Below are positions 17,605 through 26,295 of a DNA stretch of 64,000 nucleotides, in pieces; the stretch's first letter is position 1; each line of letters begins with the position of its first letter. Both the position numbers and the translations under genes were made by a program. The notes below the pieces were generated by a model, which was not told where the DNA came from, ran no database searches, and saw only the letters and a list, made by a program, of their open reading frames with translations. The stretch is from NCBI RefSeq assembly GCF_018614615.1, contig NZ_JAGGOK010000041.1, positions 62,001 through 126,000 of the forward strand, given 5' to 3'. The stretch comes from Streptomyces sp. ISL-100 (GTDB lineage: Bacteria; Actinomycetota; Actinomycetes; Streptomycetales; Streptomycetaceae).

Positions 17605-19577
17605 GCCGGAAGCTGCCGCTCGCCGAGGGCGAGACCTCCCGCACCGCATGCGCACGCGGCCTGCTGCGCACGGCCGTGGATGAGAGGACCGGCGAGCTGC
17701 TGCCCGCCGCTGTGCTGGCGGAGCGTGTCGGCTGGGCCGCTGATCTGGTGTCGGGCATGGTCACCGCGCTGACCGGTGAGCACTGGAGCACGGCCGATGT
17801 GGACGTACTGGCCGCCGGGGAGGATGCCGGGGGCCGGAAGCTGCCGTCGAACGCATGGATGGCCCTGCGGCGTCTCGGCTGGACCGTCACCGCCCCCGAG
17901 GGCATCAAGATCAACGACCGGATCGTGCGCATGGCCCAGGAACAGGCCGGGCGTTCGCTGCGGTCGGCGAAGTGGCGTACCAATCTGGTGGCCGGGGTCC
18001 TGGCCGCGTGGCCCGCCGATCCAGCCAAGCGCACCGCCGAGGAATGGGATCAGGTTCGCGCAGCCGTGCCCGGAGGGCAGCACCTGCCGTCCAGCGTGAT
18101 CAAGTCCCGCACCCGTCAAGCGGTCGCGTTTGAGCGCAAGCACGGGCGGCTTCCAGTCGATGTGTTCGAGCTGGAGCCCGCGCCCCGCGTGGCGCGGATG
18201 CTGCTGCTGTCCGCGTGCGACGGGCAGCAGGCCACCATGGAACGCGCCGGCGAGCCAGGCCGGGCGCTGCTTCGGCTTCAGCTTCCTACTCGTCCCGACC
18301 CGCGCACGTACGCGGACTGGACGTGGGTGGCCTGCCCGATCTCGCTGCCGCCGACGATCCCGACCGGCGCGGTCCTGCACCTGCCCACCCTGCGTGTGTC
18401 CGGTGGCCGGGTGCGCGCCGATCTCGCCTACACCCACGCCGTCCCCAAGACCGCCAGCACCGGGCACACGATTGCGCTCGGCGTGGACTGGGGCCTGAAC
18501 ACGCTGCTGTCCGCAGGTGCCGCCCGGCTCCACGATGACGGCCGTATCACCGCCCTTGGGCACGGCGCCCAGTTCCGGGCTTCCGGAGTGCTGGCCAAAC
18601 AGCACCGACTCCGGCGGCTGTCCGAGTGCCTCCACGCCAAGGCCGACCACTACCAGCGACTCATCGACGGCCACGCACCCGACCCGGCCCTGGCCGACAA
18701 GCACGCGGTCCTGGTGGAAGAATTCCGCCGAGTGTCCGCCCGCCGCTCGAACCTCAACGACGCTCTCGCGTGGGCTGCCGCCCGCTGGGCCGTCGACCAG
18801 GCCATCGCCGCCGGAGCGAGCGTCATCTACCAGGAAGACCTGCGGTCGATGGAAGCCAAAGGCATGGGCCGCACGCACAACACCCGCATGTCCCAGACCG
18901 TGCGCGGGCAGATTGCCGACCGCATGCGGCACCTCGCCGCCGAGACCGGCATCGCCGTCGTCACCGTCCCGGCCCGGAACACCTCCAAGCACTGCCCCCA
19001 GTGCCTCACCCCGCTCAGGCACCGCAAAGCCCCCGACCGCCCCACTGTCGCGGGCTGGAAGTGGGCCATCTGCCCCGACCGTTACGGCTGCGGCTGGCAG
19101 GGCGACCGCGACCACGGGGCATGGCGGCGTATCGCCGCACGCGGCCTGACCCACCAGACCAAGACCGTCACCGACCGCACCAGCGGCACCGTGGTCATCC
19201 GATCCGTCGTGGGCACCCTCGAAGCCAAAGCCGTGGTCACCCCGACCACGAACACCAGCCGGGACCGGTCGAAGACCGGACCCACCCGGCACCAGACAAC
19301 ACGCCCTGCGCCCAGGCGACGCAGGGCACCCTCCCCCACCGCACCCTCGGGCCCGGCGGGCAAGCGTCCGGAGGGACACGCCCCAACGGACCGGACCCGG
19401 CTGCCCCGCGCAGCCCACCGGCACCAGAGCATGACGACGATCAGCACACCCACCACCGGCCACAGGCCACGAGGGGCAGCACTGGGCGCGGGCTTCCACT
19501 TGCACGCTCACGCTACCCCTCCTCGGTGGGCAGAATCCGTGCCAGACACTACGTCTGTCATGGGATCGCTTAGCTGA
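17601..19577 (+). CDS. tnpB: Long TnpB RNA-guided nuclease of the IS607-type element
   Basis: 658-aa protein from GTG 17601, coupled to tnpA. RuvC-like catalytic residues are all visible: Asp in ALGVDWGLNTLLS (about residue 297), Glu in SVIYQEDLRSM (about 415), and Asp in GWQGDRDHGAWRR (about 500) behind a Cys4 zinc ribbon (CPQC..CPDRYGC). It is much longer than the usual about 400-aa TnpB: an N-terminal region of about 200 residues of unclear homology and a C-terminal tail of about 140 low-complexity, Arg/Thr/Pro-rich residues. The frame stops 8 nt before the element's right junction, so the tail region coincides with where TnpB guide RNAs are made. TnpB proteins cut donor or target DNA and keep the element from being lost. 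Confidence 0.88.
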   Translation: MSRKLPLAEGETSRTACARGLLRTAVDERTGELLPAAVLAERVGWAADLVSGMVTALTGEHWSTADVDVLAAGEDAGGRKLPSNAWMALRRLGWTVTAPEGIKINDRIVRMAQEQAGRSLRSAKWRTNLVAGVLAAWPADPAKRTAEEWDQVRAAVPGGQHLPSSVIKSRTRQAVAFERKHGRLPVDVFELEPAPRVARMLLLSACDGQQATMERAGEPGRALLRLQLPTRPDPRTYADWTWVACPISLPPTIPTGAVLHLPTLRVSGGRVRADLAYTHAVPKTASTGHTIALGVDWGLNTLLSAGAARLHDDGRITALGHGAQFRASGVLAKQHRLRRLSECLHAKADHYQRLIDGHAPDPALADKHAVLVEEFRRVSARRSNLNDALAWAAARWAVDQAIAAGASVIYQEDLRSMEAKGMGRTHNTRMSQTVRGQIADRMRHLAAETGIAVVTVPARNTSKHCPQCLTPLRHRKAPDRPTVAGWKWAICPDRYGCGWQGDRDHGAWRRIAARGLTHQTKTVTDRTSGTVVIRSVVGTLEAKAVVTPTTNTSRDRSKTGPTRHQTTRPAPRRRRAPSPTAPSGPAGKRPEGHAPTDRTRLPRAAHRHQSMTTISTPTTGHRPRGAALGAGFHLHAHATPPRWAESVPDTTSVMGSLS

Positions 19578-19585
19578 TTAGAGAC

Positions 19586-20107
19586 GCTCTTTCCCGGTGC
19601 AAGCGCGGCTCAAAGCGCCGCCGCAGAGCCGTGGAGACCGTGGCCCGGCTGCACCGCAAGGTGCGCCGTCAGCGACTCGACCACGCACACAAGACGGCGC
19701 TTGATCTCGTACGCGAGCACGACTTCACCGCTCACGAAGCCCTCAAGATCCGCAACATGAGCCGGACAGCCGCCCCGAAGCCGGACCCCGACAAGCCAGG
19801 CAGCTTCCTGCCCAACGGGGCCGCGTCCAAGGCCGGGCTCAACCGTTCGATCGCCGATGCCGGATGGGGGGTGTTCCTTACGATCCTGCACGCCAAGGCT
19901 GAGAGCGCCGGACGGGAAGTGATCGCCGTGGACCCCCGCAACACCTCCCGGCGGTGCCCCGAATGCGGGCACACTGCCAAGGAGAACCGGCCCACACAGG
20001 AGAAGTTCCGCTGCGTCTCGTGCGGCCACCAGGCGCACGCTGACACGGTGGGCGCTCTCAACGTTCTACGGGCCGGGCTGGTCCGTCGCGACGCCAACCT
20101 GGCATAG
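19586..20107 (+). pseudogene. tnpB: Outer TnpB (IS200/IS605), 3' part
   Basis: Last 173 codons of the split outer TnpB. It contains the arginine-rich SKRRRRAVETVARLHRKVRR helix, the RuvC Glu region HEALKIRNM, a zinc ribbon (CPECGH, CVSCGHQ) and the last RuvC Asp in HADTVGALNVL. All catalytic residues remain, so the frame decayed only through the insertion. The stop is followed 8 nt later by the right-end hairpin. Confidence 0.9.
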
Positions 20108-20114
20108 CGAGAAG

Positions 20115-20135
20115 CCCCCTCCTTTTAGGAGGGGG
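20115..20135 (+). repeat. Right-end hairpin of the outer IS element
   Basis: CCCCCTCC (20115-20122) and GGAGGGGG (20128-20135) form an 8-bp perfect stem with loop TTTTA just after the outer tnpB stop. It is probably both the transposase recognition hairpin and the 3' scaffold of the TnpB guide RNA. The following 207 bp up to the hydrolase gene hold no convincing gene; a 14-mer at 20317-20330 repeats one at 15927-15940. Confidence 0.65.
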
Positions 20136-20342
20136 AGGAGTCACGTACTTGCTGACGATCTCGTCTGTTGTTGTTGTCCTTCTGCCCCGCGCCCGCGCTC
20201 AGCCCGAAGACCTTCGCGCGGATGGTGCCGTCCGCGCTGTCACTGGTCCGCTGTTTCACATCTTTGCGGAGCGCCGCGGCGTAACGGGGCGGTCGTGGAG
20301 GTAGAAGCAGATGCTGTACGTCAGGGGCTGATCGCGGTGGGC

Positions 20343-21122
20343 TCACGCCGTGAAGAAGTCCCGCAGCACCGGGGCCAGAACGTGCGGTGACACGTCGTGG
20401 ACCTGGCCCGTCAGGGTGCGGTGCCTGCCGCAGCGCACCGCCTCCGCGACCCGCCGGGCAGCGTCACGCATCGCAGGCGGGCTCGCCCCGCCGTCGACGA
20501 CGAGCACCGGCGGTCTGACGGACGCCAGCCGTTCCACCGGCACCGTGCCGTCGCCCATCACCGCGTCGTCGTACGCCAGAGTCGGTGCCACCGCCTCCAG
20601 TTCCGGCCACATCGGTGCCTCGCGCACCTGCGCGACGCCCTCGGGCTCCATGCCCACCACCGACAGGAAGAGCTCGGCGGCGCCCCCGCGGTCGCCGGCC
20701 GCCAGGAGTTCGCCGAGGCGTGTCGTGTACCGCGCCTTGGCGATCCTGTCGCTCGGTTCGACGACGGTGAAGGGCGGCTCGTACACGGCGATCCTGTCGA
20801 ACGGCACGCCGCTCGCCGCCGCCTCCAGGACCAGCGCCCCGCCCGACGACATGCCGTACACCGACACGGGGCCGCGCTCTTCCTCGACCAGGGCCGCCAA
20901 GTCCTCGACCTCGCGGGCGACCGCGTAGGGCGGAGTGTCCCCGCTGTCGCCGCGGCCGCGCCTGTCGTACGTGACGACGCCGAATCGCGGCGCGAGCAAC
21001 GCCGCCAGCGGCACCTCGGCGCTGCCCGTGCTGAACGCACCGCCCACCAGGATCAACGACGGCCCCCCGCCCCGCCGTTCACAGGCGATGGGCGTGCCGT
21101 CACGGGAAATCACTTTGGTCAT
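20343..21122 (-). CDS. Alpha/beta-hydrolase
   Basis: 259-aa hydrolase from ATG 21122. Oxyanion region LILVGGAF, then VVTYDRRGRGDSGD, nucleophile elbow GMSSGG (Ser about residue 97), acid in VLVVDGGASP and the His in GQVHDVSPHVL near the C-terminus. Length and motifs fit the small alpha/beta-hydrolase group of chloroperoxidase/esterase-like enzymes. It converges with the IS right flank and probably forms an operon with the DUF427 gene upstream (53 nt apart). Substrate is unknown. Confidence 0.88.
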   Translation of the reverse strand: MTKVISRDGTPIACERRGGGPSLILVGGAFSTGSAEVPLAALLAPRFGVVTYDRRGRGDSGDTPPYAVAREVEDLAALVEEERGPVSVYGMSSGGALVLEAAASGVPFDRIAVYEPPFTVVEPSDRIAKARYTTRLGELLAAGDRGGAAELFLSVVGMEPEGVAQVREAPMWPELEAVAPTLAYDDAVMGDGTVPVERLASVRPPVLVVDGGASPPAMRDAARRVAEAVRCGRHRTLTGQVHDVSPHVLAPVLRDFFTA

Positions 21123-21175
21123 GAGGTGCTGACCGGCCGACGCCCGGGAACTCATCGCTCCCGCGAGAGGAAAAT

Positions 21176-21508
21176 TCAGTCCGTACCGAGAATCTCCGTC
21201 TCGTAGAAGCAGAAGTGGCCCTTCACGGCCGCCACTTCCGGCACCGGGTCGAGGTAGGCCCACACCAGATCGGGGGCGTCCGGCAGTGACCAGTACGACG
21301 CGTATCCCTTGAAGGGACAGTGGGTGCGCCGGTCGGATGTCGTCAGCAGGTCGGTCCTGACGTCCTCGGGCGGGAGGTAGTAACGCACCGGCAGGCCGGT
21401 CTCGCGCAGCAGCAGCGGGCGGCGGCTCTCCGCCAGCACCTGCCCGCCGTGCGTGACACGTACATGCGTGGTGCCCTGCTCGACGGTGATGCGGTGTCCT
21501 GCGGTCAC
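21176..21508 (-). CDS. DUF427 domain protein
   Basis: 110 aa from GTG 21508. A small compact beta-rich protein with the family blocks VLAESRRPLLLRETGLPVRYYLP, HCPFKGYASYWSL and a C-terminal FCFYETEI. DUF427 proteins are common in actinobacteria and may bind a small ligand; no reaction is established. It is divergent from the LOG-family gene. Confidence 0.85.
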   Translation of the reverse strand: MTAGHRITVEQGTTHVRVTHGGQVLAESRRPLLLRETGLPVRYYLPPEDVRTDLLTTSDRRTHCPFKGYASYWSLPDAPDLVWAYLDPVPEVAAVKGHFCFYETEILGTD

Positions 21509-21595
21509 GGGTGACCCTCTCTTCGGTCTCCAGGGCTCTGTGGTGCGACAGCCCTCTCTCACACTCCAGCATCCGCGCGGCGTAGGTTCTTCCCC

Positions 21596-22141
21596 ATGGC
21601 ACTGAACATCTGCGTCTTCCTCTCCGCCGCCGACCTCGACGAGCGCTACACCCGCCCCGCCCGCGAATTCGGCGAACTGATCGGCAAGGGCGGCCACACC
21701 CTGGTGTGGGGCGGCTCGGAGGCTGGCCTGATGAAGGTCGTCGCGGACGGCGTGCAGGAGGCCGGCGGGCGGCTCGTCGGCGTATCGGTGGAGTTCTTGC
21801 ACACCGTGGCGCGCGAGAACGCCGACGAGATGGTGATCGCCAAGGACCTCGCCGAACGCAAGGCGCTGCTGCTCGCCAAGTCCGACGCGGTCGTCGTCAT
21901 GGTCGGCGGCACCGGCACGCTGGACGAGGCCACCGAAATACTTGAGCTGAAGAAGCACGGCCTGCACACCAAGCCGGTGGTGCTGCTCAACACGGCCGGT
22001 TTCTACGACGGCCTCAAGCTGCAGTTCCAGCGGATGGAGGCCGAGGGCTTCCTGCCCGTACCCCTCGCCGACCTGGTCTTCTTCGCGGAAGACGGCGTCG
22101 CGGCACTCGCCTACCTTGAGGAGTCCGCAGGAGTGCGGTAG
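21596..22141 (+). CDS. LOG-family protein (nucleoside monophosphate phosphoribohydrolase-like)
   Basis: 181-aa Rossmann protein of the former lysine decarboxylase family. The family motif P/VGGxGTxxE is present as VGGTGTLDEATEIL (about residue 105), and the upstream Arg/GG region as LVWGGSEAGLM. LOG enzymes release cytokinin-like bases from their ribotides; in bacteria the role is often unclear. ATG 21596. The gene is 16 nt upstream of the SDR gene. Confidence 0.88.
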   Translation: MALNICVFLSAADLDERYTRPAREFGELIGKGGHTLVWGGSEAGLMKVVADGVQEAGGRLVGVSVEFLHTVARENADEMVIAKDLAERKALLLAKSDAVVVMVGGTGTLDEATEILELKKHGLHTKPVVLLNTAGFYDGLKLQFQRMEAEGFLPVPLADLVFFAEDGVAALAYLEESAGVR

Positions 22142-22157
22142 TGCGAGCATGGGCCCT

Positions 22158-22847
22158 ATGGCTACACATGTGATCACCGGAGCGGGATCGGGCATCGGCG
22201 CGGCCGTCGCCCGCCGCCTGCACGAGCGCGGCGACGACGTCGTCCTGATGGCCCGCGACGCGGGCCGCGCCAAGCAGCTCGCCGAGGCTTTCCCCGGCGC
22301 CCGTACGCTCGTCGGCGACCTCGCGAACCCGGACCGGCTCTCCTGGGCGTTCTCCCACCAGCCGATGCCGGAGCGGGTGGACTCGCTGCTGCACATCGCG
22401 GGCGTCGTCGACCTCGGCCGGATCGGCGACCTCGGCACCAAGGCCTGGCACCACCAGCTCAACGTGAACCTGATCTCCCCGGCCGAGCTGACCCGGCTCT
22501 TCCTGCCCCAACTCCGCCAGGACAAGGGCCACGTGGTCTTCGTCAACTCGGGCGCCGGCCTTGTCGCGCATGCCGAATGGGGCCCGTACGCCGCGAGCAA
22601 GCACGGCCTGAAGGCCCTCGCCGACTCCCTGCGTCAGGAGGAGCACGGCAACGGCGTGCGGGTGACCTCGGTCTATCCGGGGCGTACCGCCAGCGCCATG
22701 CAGGAGAAGGTCCATCAGCAGGAGGGCAAGGAGTACGACCCGTCGCGCTGGATCGATCCCGAGTCGGTCGCGACGACGATCCTCATGGCCCTCGACCTCC
22801 CGCGCGACGCCGAGGTCAACGACCTGTCCGTGAGGCCGGGCCGATGA
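22158..22847 (+). CDS. Short-chain dehydrogenase/reductase
   Basis: 229-aa SDR. Cofactor motif TGAGSGIGAAVA at the N-terminus, MARDAGRAKQ after the second strand (suggesting NADPH use), NSG instead of the usual NAG-like strand, catalytic Ser in VFVNSGAG and Tyr/Lys in YAASKHG. C-terminal PGRTAS is typical. The stop overlaps the start of the MetE-like gene by 4 nt (ATGA). Substrate is unknown. Confidence 0.9.
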   Translation: MATHVITGAGSGIGAAVARRLHERGDDVVLMARDAGRAKQLAEAFPGARTLVGDLANPDRLSWAFSHQPMPERVDSLLHIAGVVDLGRIGDLGTKAWHHQLNVNLISPAELTRLFLPQLRQDKGHVVFVNSGAGLVAHAEWGPYAASKHGLKALADSLRQEEHGNGVRVTSVYPGRTASAMQEKVHQQEGKEYDPSRWIDPESVATTILMALDLPRDAEVNDLSVRPGR

Positions 22848-23851
22848 GCGAGCACACGGGCGAGTACGTATGGGGACCCGCGACCGGCGTCGGATCCATG
22901 CCCGGTGGAGACGCCCGCGAGACCGCCAGGACCGTCACCGGCAGCTTCGAGGACTTCCCGTACCTCGCGGAGCTCCCCGCGCGCGGCCCCGGGGCCGACA
23001 TGATCGGGCGGACCGCCGGAATGCTCGTCGAGATGTACGTCCATCTCGAACCCAGCGGCTGGCGCTTCAGCGACCGGCCGGGGCGCGACACCCGGCGCGC
23101 CCGGTCCTGGCTGGGGGAGGACCTCGACGCGCTGGAGGAGTTCACCCAGGGGTACACGGGGCCGCTGAAGGTGCAGGCCGTCGGGCCGTGGACGCTGGCG
23201 GCAGGAGTGGAAACGCGCAACGGCGAGGCCGTGCTCCGCGACCCGGGCGCGGTCCGCGACCTCGCGGGCTCGCTGGCGGAGGGCCTGCGCGCGCATCTCG
23301 CGGAGGTGCGGCGGCGGGTGCCGGGCGCGCAGGTGGTGCTCCAGCTCGACGAGCCGTCGCTGACGGCCGTACTGCGCGGGCAGGTCAGGACCGCCAGCGG
23401 ATACCGGACGTACCGGGCGGTGGACCGTCAGGTCGTCGAGGGGACGCTGCGGGACGTGATGGGGGTCAGCGACGGCCCGGTGGTCGTGCACTCCTGCGCG
23501 CCGGACGTGCCGTTCGCACTGCTGCGCCGGGCCGGCGCCGCGGGGGTGTCGTTCGACTTCTCTCTGCTCACCGAGCGTGACGAGGAGTCGATCGGTGAGG
23601 CGGTGGAGGGCGGTACGCAGCTGTTCGCCGGAATCGTGCCGGGCACCGACACGGCATTGTCAGACCCGGCCGGTAGCGTCATGGGTGTCAGGACGCTGTG
23701 GCGCAGGCTGGGGCTGAATCCGGGGACTCTGGCGGAGTCCCTGGTGCTCACTCCGTCGTGCGGGCTCGCGGGGGCTTCTCCCGCGTACGCGCGCGCCGCG
23801 CTCGCGCACTGCGCCAGGGCCGCGAGATCGCTCGCGGACAACCCTGAGTAA
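22844..23851 (+). CDS. MetE-like cobalamin-independent methionine synthase, core domain only
   Basis: 335 aa, corresponding to the C-terminal catalytic barrel of MetE (full-length MetE is about 750 aa). The N-terminal GVGSMPGG replaces the usual IGSFPQT-like folate entry. Zinc ligands are visible as His and Cys in VVHSCAPD (about residue 209) and Cys in LTPSCGLAG (about 306). Short core enzymes of this type use methyl donors other than polyglutamyl folate in some archaea; the donor here is unknown. It is translationally coupled to the SDR gene and 28 nt upstream of ligA. Confidence 0.82.
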   Translation: MSEHTGEYVWGPATGVGSMPGGDARETARTVTGSFEDFPYLAELPARGPGADMIGRTAGMLVEMYVHLEPSGWRFSDRPGRDTRRARSWLGEDLDALEEFTQGYTGPLKVQAVGPWTLAAGVETRNGEAVLRDPGAVRDLAGSLAEGLRAHLAEVRRRVPGAQVVLQLDEPSLTAVLRGQVRTASGYRTYRAVDRQVVEGTLRDVMGVSDGPVVVHSCAPDVPFALLRRAGAAGVSFDFSLLTERDEESIGEAVEGGTQLFAGIVPGTDTALSDPAGSVMGVRTLWRRLGLNPGTLAESLVLTPSCGLAGASPAYARAALAHCARAARSLADNPE

Positions 23852-23879
23852 CGGGAATCGGAAACGGGAGGACAAGACG

Positions 23880-26063
23880 GTGGCTGGCGAACAGCAGGCG
23901 GCGGTACCCGCTGAGGCACGGGATCGGCACGCACAGGTCGCTGAGCAGGTCGAGGAGCACCGCTTCCGGTACTACGTGAAGGACCAGCCGGTCATCAGCG
24001 ACGCCGAGTTCGACCAGCTGCTGCGGACGCTGGAGGCGCTGGAGGACGAGTATCCGGAGCTGCGTACGCCCGACTCGCCGACCCAGAAGGTCGCGGGGGC
24101 GTACGAAACGGAGTTCACGGCCGTCCAGCACCGCGAGCGCATGCTCTCTCTCGACAACGCCTTCGACGACGAGGAGCTGACGGCCTGGGGCGAGCGTGTC
24201 GCGGGTGAGCTGGGCGCCGTGCCGTACCACCTGCTGTGCGAGCTGAAGGTGGACGGCCTCGCGGTCAATCTGACGTACGAGAAGGGGCGCCTGACGCGGG
24301 CCGCGACGCGCGGCGACGGGCGCACGGGCGAGGACATCACGCCCAACGTCCGTACGATCGCGGGCATCCCGGACCGGCTGAAGGGCGACCGGATCCCGGA
24401 CCTGGTCGAGATCCGCGGCGAGGTCTACTTCCCGATGGAGAAGTTCCAGGAGCTGAACGCGCGGCTGGTGGCGGCCCAGGACAAGCCCTTCGCCAACCCG
24501 CGTAACGCGGCGGCCGGTTCACTGCGGCAGAAGGACCCCAAGGTCACCGCGAGCCGCCCGCTGCACATGGTGGTGCACGGCATCGGGGCCCGTGAGGGCT
24601 TCGACATCGACCGCCTGTCGCAGGCGTACGACTTGCTGCGCGAGTGGGGCCTGCCGGTCGCGCAGCACAACAGGGTCGTGAACGACCTCGCGGGCGTACG
24701 GGAGTTCATCGCGTACTTCGGCGAGAACCGGCACTCCGTGGAGCACGAGATCGACGGCGTCGTCGTCAAGCTCGACGAGATCCGGCTTCAGGGCCGCCTC
24801 GGCTCGACCTCGCGGGCGCCGCGCTGGGCCATCGCCTGGAAGTACGCGCCGGAGGAGGTCAACACCAAGCTGGTCAACATCCGGGTGGGCGTGGGGCGTA
24901 CGGGGCGTGTGACGCCGTACGCCCAGGTGGAGCCGGTGACGGTCGCCGGTTCCGAGGTCGAGTTCGCCACCCTGCACAACCAGGAAGTGGTGAAGGCCAA
25001 GGGCGTACGCATCGGGGACACGGTGGTGCTGCGCAAGGCGGGCGACGTCATCCCCGAGATCCTGGGGCCGGTGGTGGACCTGCGGGACGGCAGCGAGCGG
25101 GAGTTCGTGATGCCGTCCGAGTGCCCCGAGTGCGGTACGCCGCTGCGGCCGATGAAGGAGGCCGACATCGACCTCCGCTGCCCCAACGCCCGCTCCTGCC
25201 CTGCCCAGTTGCGGGAGCGGCTGTTCTATCTGGGCGGCCGCAAGTCCCTGGACATCGAGAACTTCGGGTACGTCGCGGCGGCCGCGCTCACCAGGCCGCT
25301 GGAGCCGGCCGAGCCGCCGCTGCGCGACGAGGGCGACCTGTTCGACCTCAAGGTCGAGCAGCTGCTGCCCATCAAGTCGTACGTACTGGACCAGGATTCG
25401 GGGCTTCCCAAGCGTGACCCGAAGACGGGTGAGGAGAAGGTCGTCACCTTCTTCGCCAACCAGGAGGGCGAGCCGAAGAAGAACACCCTCGCCATGCTGG
25501 AGAACATCGCGGCTGCGAAGGAGCGGCCGCTGGCCCGGGTCATCACCGGTCTTTCCATCCGGCATGTGGGACCGGTCGCGGCGGAGGCGCTGGCCCGCGA
25601 GTTCCGTTCGCTGGAGCGGATCGAGGAGGCGACGGAGGAGAAACTGGCCGCCGTGGAGGGGGTCGGGCCGACCATCGCCGCCTCGCTCAAACAGTGGTTC
25701 GAGGAGGACTGGCACCGGGAGATCCTGCGCAAGTGGCGGGCGGCCGGGGTCCGGATGGAGGAGGAGGGCGCCGGTGAGGAGCATGGGCCGCGTCCGTTGG
25801 AGGGCCTGACAGTCGTGGTGACCGGGACCCTGCAGAACTACACGCGGGATGGCGCGAAAGAGGCGCTCCAGGGCCTTGGCGCAAAAGTGACCGGATCTGT
25901 TTCAAAGAAGACCGGATTTGTGGTGGTCGGCGACAGCCCCGGCTCGAAGTACGACAAGGCCATGCAGTTGAAGGTGCCGGTCCTGAACGAAGAGGGATTC
26001 GCCGTCCTTTTGGCGGAGGGTCCGGACGCGGCCCGTGAAGTGGCTGTGCCGACCGAGGAGTAG
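23880..26063 (+). CDS. ligA: NAD-dependent DNA ligase LigA
   Basis: 727-aa replication ligase. GTG 23880 follows GGGAGG. Domain order: Ia domain (HRFRYYVKDQPVISDAEFD), adenylation domain with the active Lys in CELKVDGLAVN (about residue 123), OB fold (VGRTGRVTPYAQVEPV), Cys4 zinc finger (CPEC..C..SCP, about 415-440), helix-hairpin-helix repeats (VGPTIAASL), and a BRCT domain at the end (GLTVVVTGTLQNYTRDGAK). A 40-residue insert around the HhH region (LPKRDPKTGEEKVV) is typical of Streptomyces. Confidence 0.97.
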   Translation: MAGEQQAAVPAEARDRHAQVAEQVEEHRFRYYVKDQPVISDAEFDQLLRTLEALEDEYPELRTPDSPTQKVAGAYETEFTAVQHRERMLSLDNAFDDEELTAWGERVAGELGAVPYHLLCELKVDGLAVNLTYEKGRLTRAATRGDGRTGEDITPNVRTIAGIPDRLKGDRIPDLVEIRGEVYFPMEKFQELNARLVAAQDKPFANPRNAAAGSLRQKDPKVTASRPLHMVVHGIGAREGFDIDRLSQAYDLLREWGLPVAQHNRVVNDLAGVREFIAYFGENRHSVEHEIDGVVVKLDEIRLQGRLGSTSRAPRWAIAWKYAPEEVNTKLVNIRVGVGRTGRVTPYAQVEPVTVAGSEVEFATLHNQEVVKAKGVRIGDTVVLRKAGDVIPEILGPVVDLRDGSEREFVMPSECPECGTPLRPMKEADIDLRCPNARSCPAQLRERLFYLGGRKSLDIENFGYVAAAALTRPLEPAEPPLRDEGDLFDLKVEQLLPIKSYVLDQDSGLPKRDPKTGEEKVVTFFANQEGEPKKNTLAMLENIAAAKERPLARVITGLSIRHVGPVAAEALAREFRSLERIEEATEEKLAAVEGVGPTIAASLKQWFEEDWHREILRKWRAAGVRMEEEGAGEEHGPRPLEGLTVVVTGTLQNYTRDGAKEALQGLGAKVTGSVSKKTGFVVVGDSPGSKYDKAMQLKVPVLNEEGFAVLLAEGPDAAREVAVPTEE

Positions 26064-26295
26064 GCGCGGCGTGGGACGGGGAAAGGGGCGGTGAGAGGGG
26101 GGGAAGAACCGCAGTCGGGATCACCCGTTCAGCGCATAGCAGACGGACGCGGGTGGCTGGGTCGCATTCGGGCAACAGCGGTGGACAGCTGCCCGGGAGA
26201 GCCTTCTGCGGCCTACTGTTGAGATGTGCGCCTGCCGTGCACGGCTGCAACGGGTGTCCCCTGCCCATGAGGAGCCTGGGGAAGGGATTTCAGTC

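Larger units (their letters stand above)
16933..19589 (+). mobile_element. IS607-type element inserted in the outer tnpB
   Basis: 2,657-bp element carrying a serine transposase and a long TnpB. The flanks share only GCTC (16929-16932 and 19586-19589), and removing one copy restores the outer tnpB frame exactly. Lack of a real target duplication fits serine-recombinase (IS607) transposition, which joins a circular intermediate at a very short core. The true crossover lies somewhere within the GCTC. Both genes look intact, so the element may still be active. Confidence 0.88.
15520..20135. mobile_element. IS200/IS605-type element, interrupted and decayed
   Basis: Outer element. Its left part holds remnants of a minus-strand Y1 transposase gene and its right part a plus-strand tnpB, the divergent tnpA/tnpB layout of IS605-type elements. 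Subterminal hairpins are visible at 15520-15535 (CCCGCC/GGCGGG) on the left and 20115-20135 (CCCCCTCC/GGAGGGGG) on the right; such foldback structures are the ends recognised by HUH transposases. The exact cleavage points are not certain. tnpA is broken, so the element cannot move alone, and tnpB is split by an IS607-type element. Confidence 0.75.

Noticed and set aside
17601..19577. CRISPR-Cas12 effector instead of TnpB
   Set aside because: The RuvC core alone could suggest a Cas12 relative, but no repeat-spacer array or adaptation gene is near, and a serine transposase gene overlaps its start.
20125..20346. A 73-codon minus-strand frame next to the outer IS right end
   Set aside because: No ribosome-binding site, low-complexity composition, and it runs across the IS hairpin.
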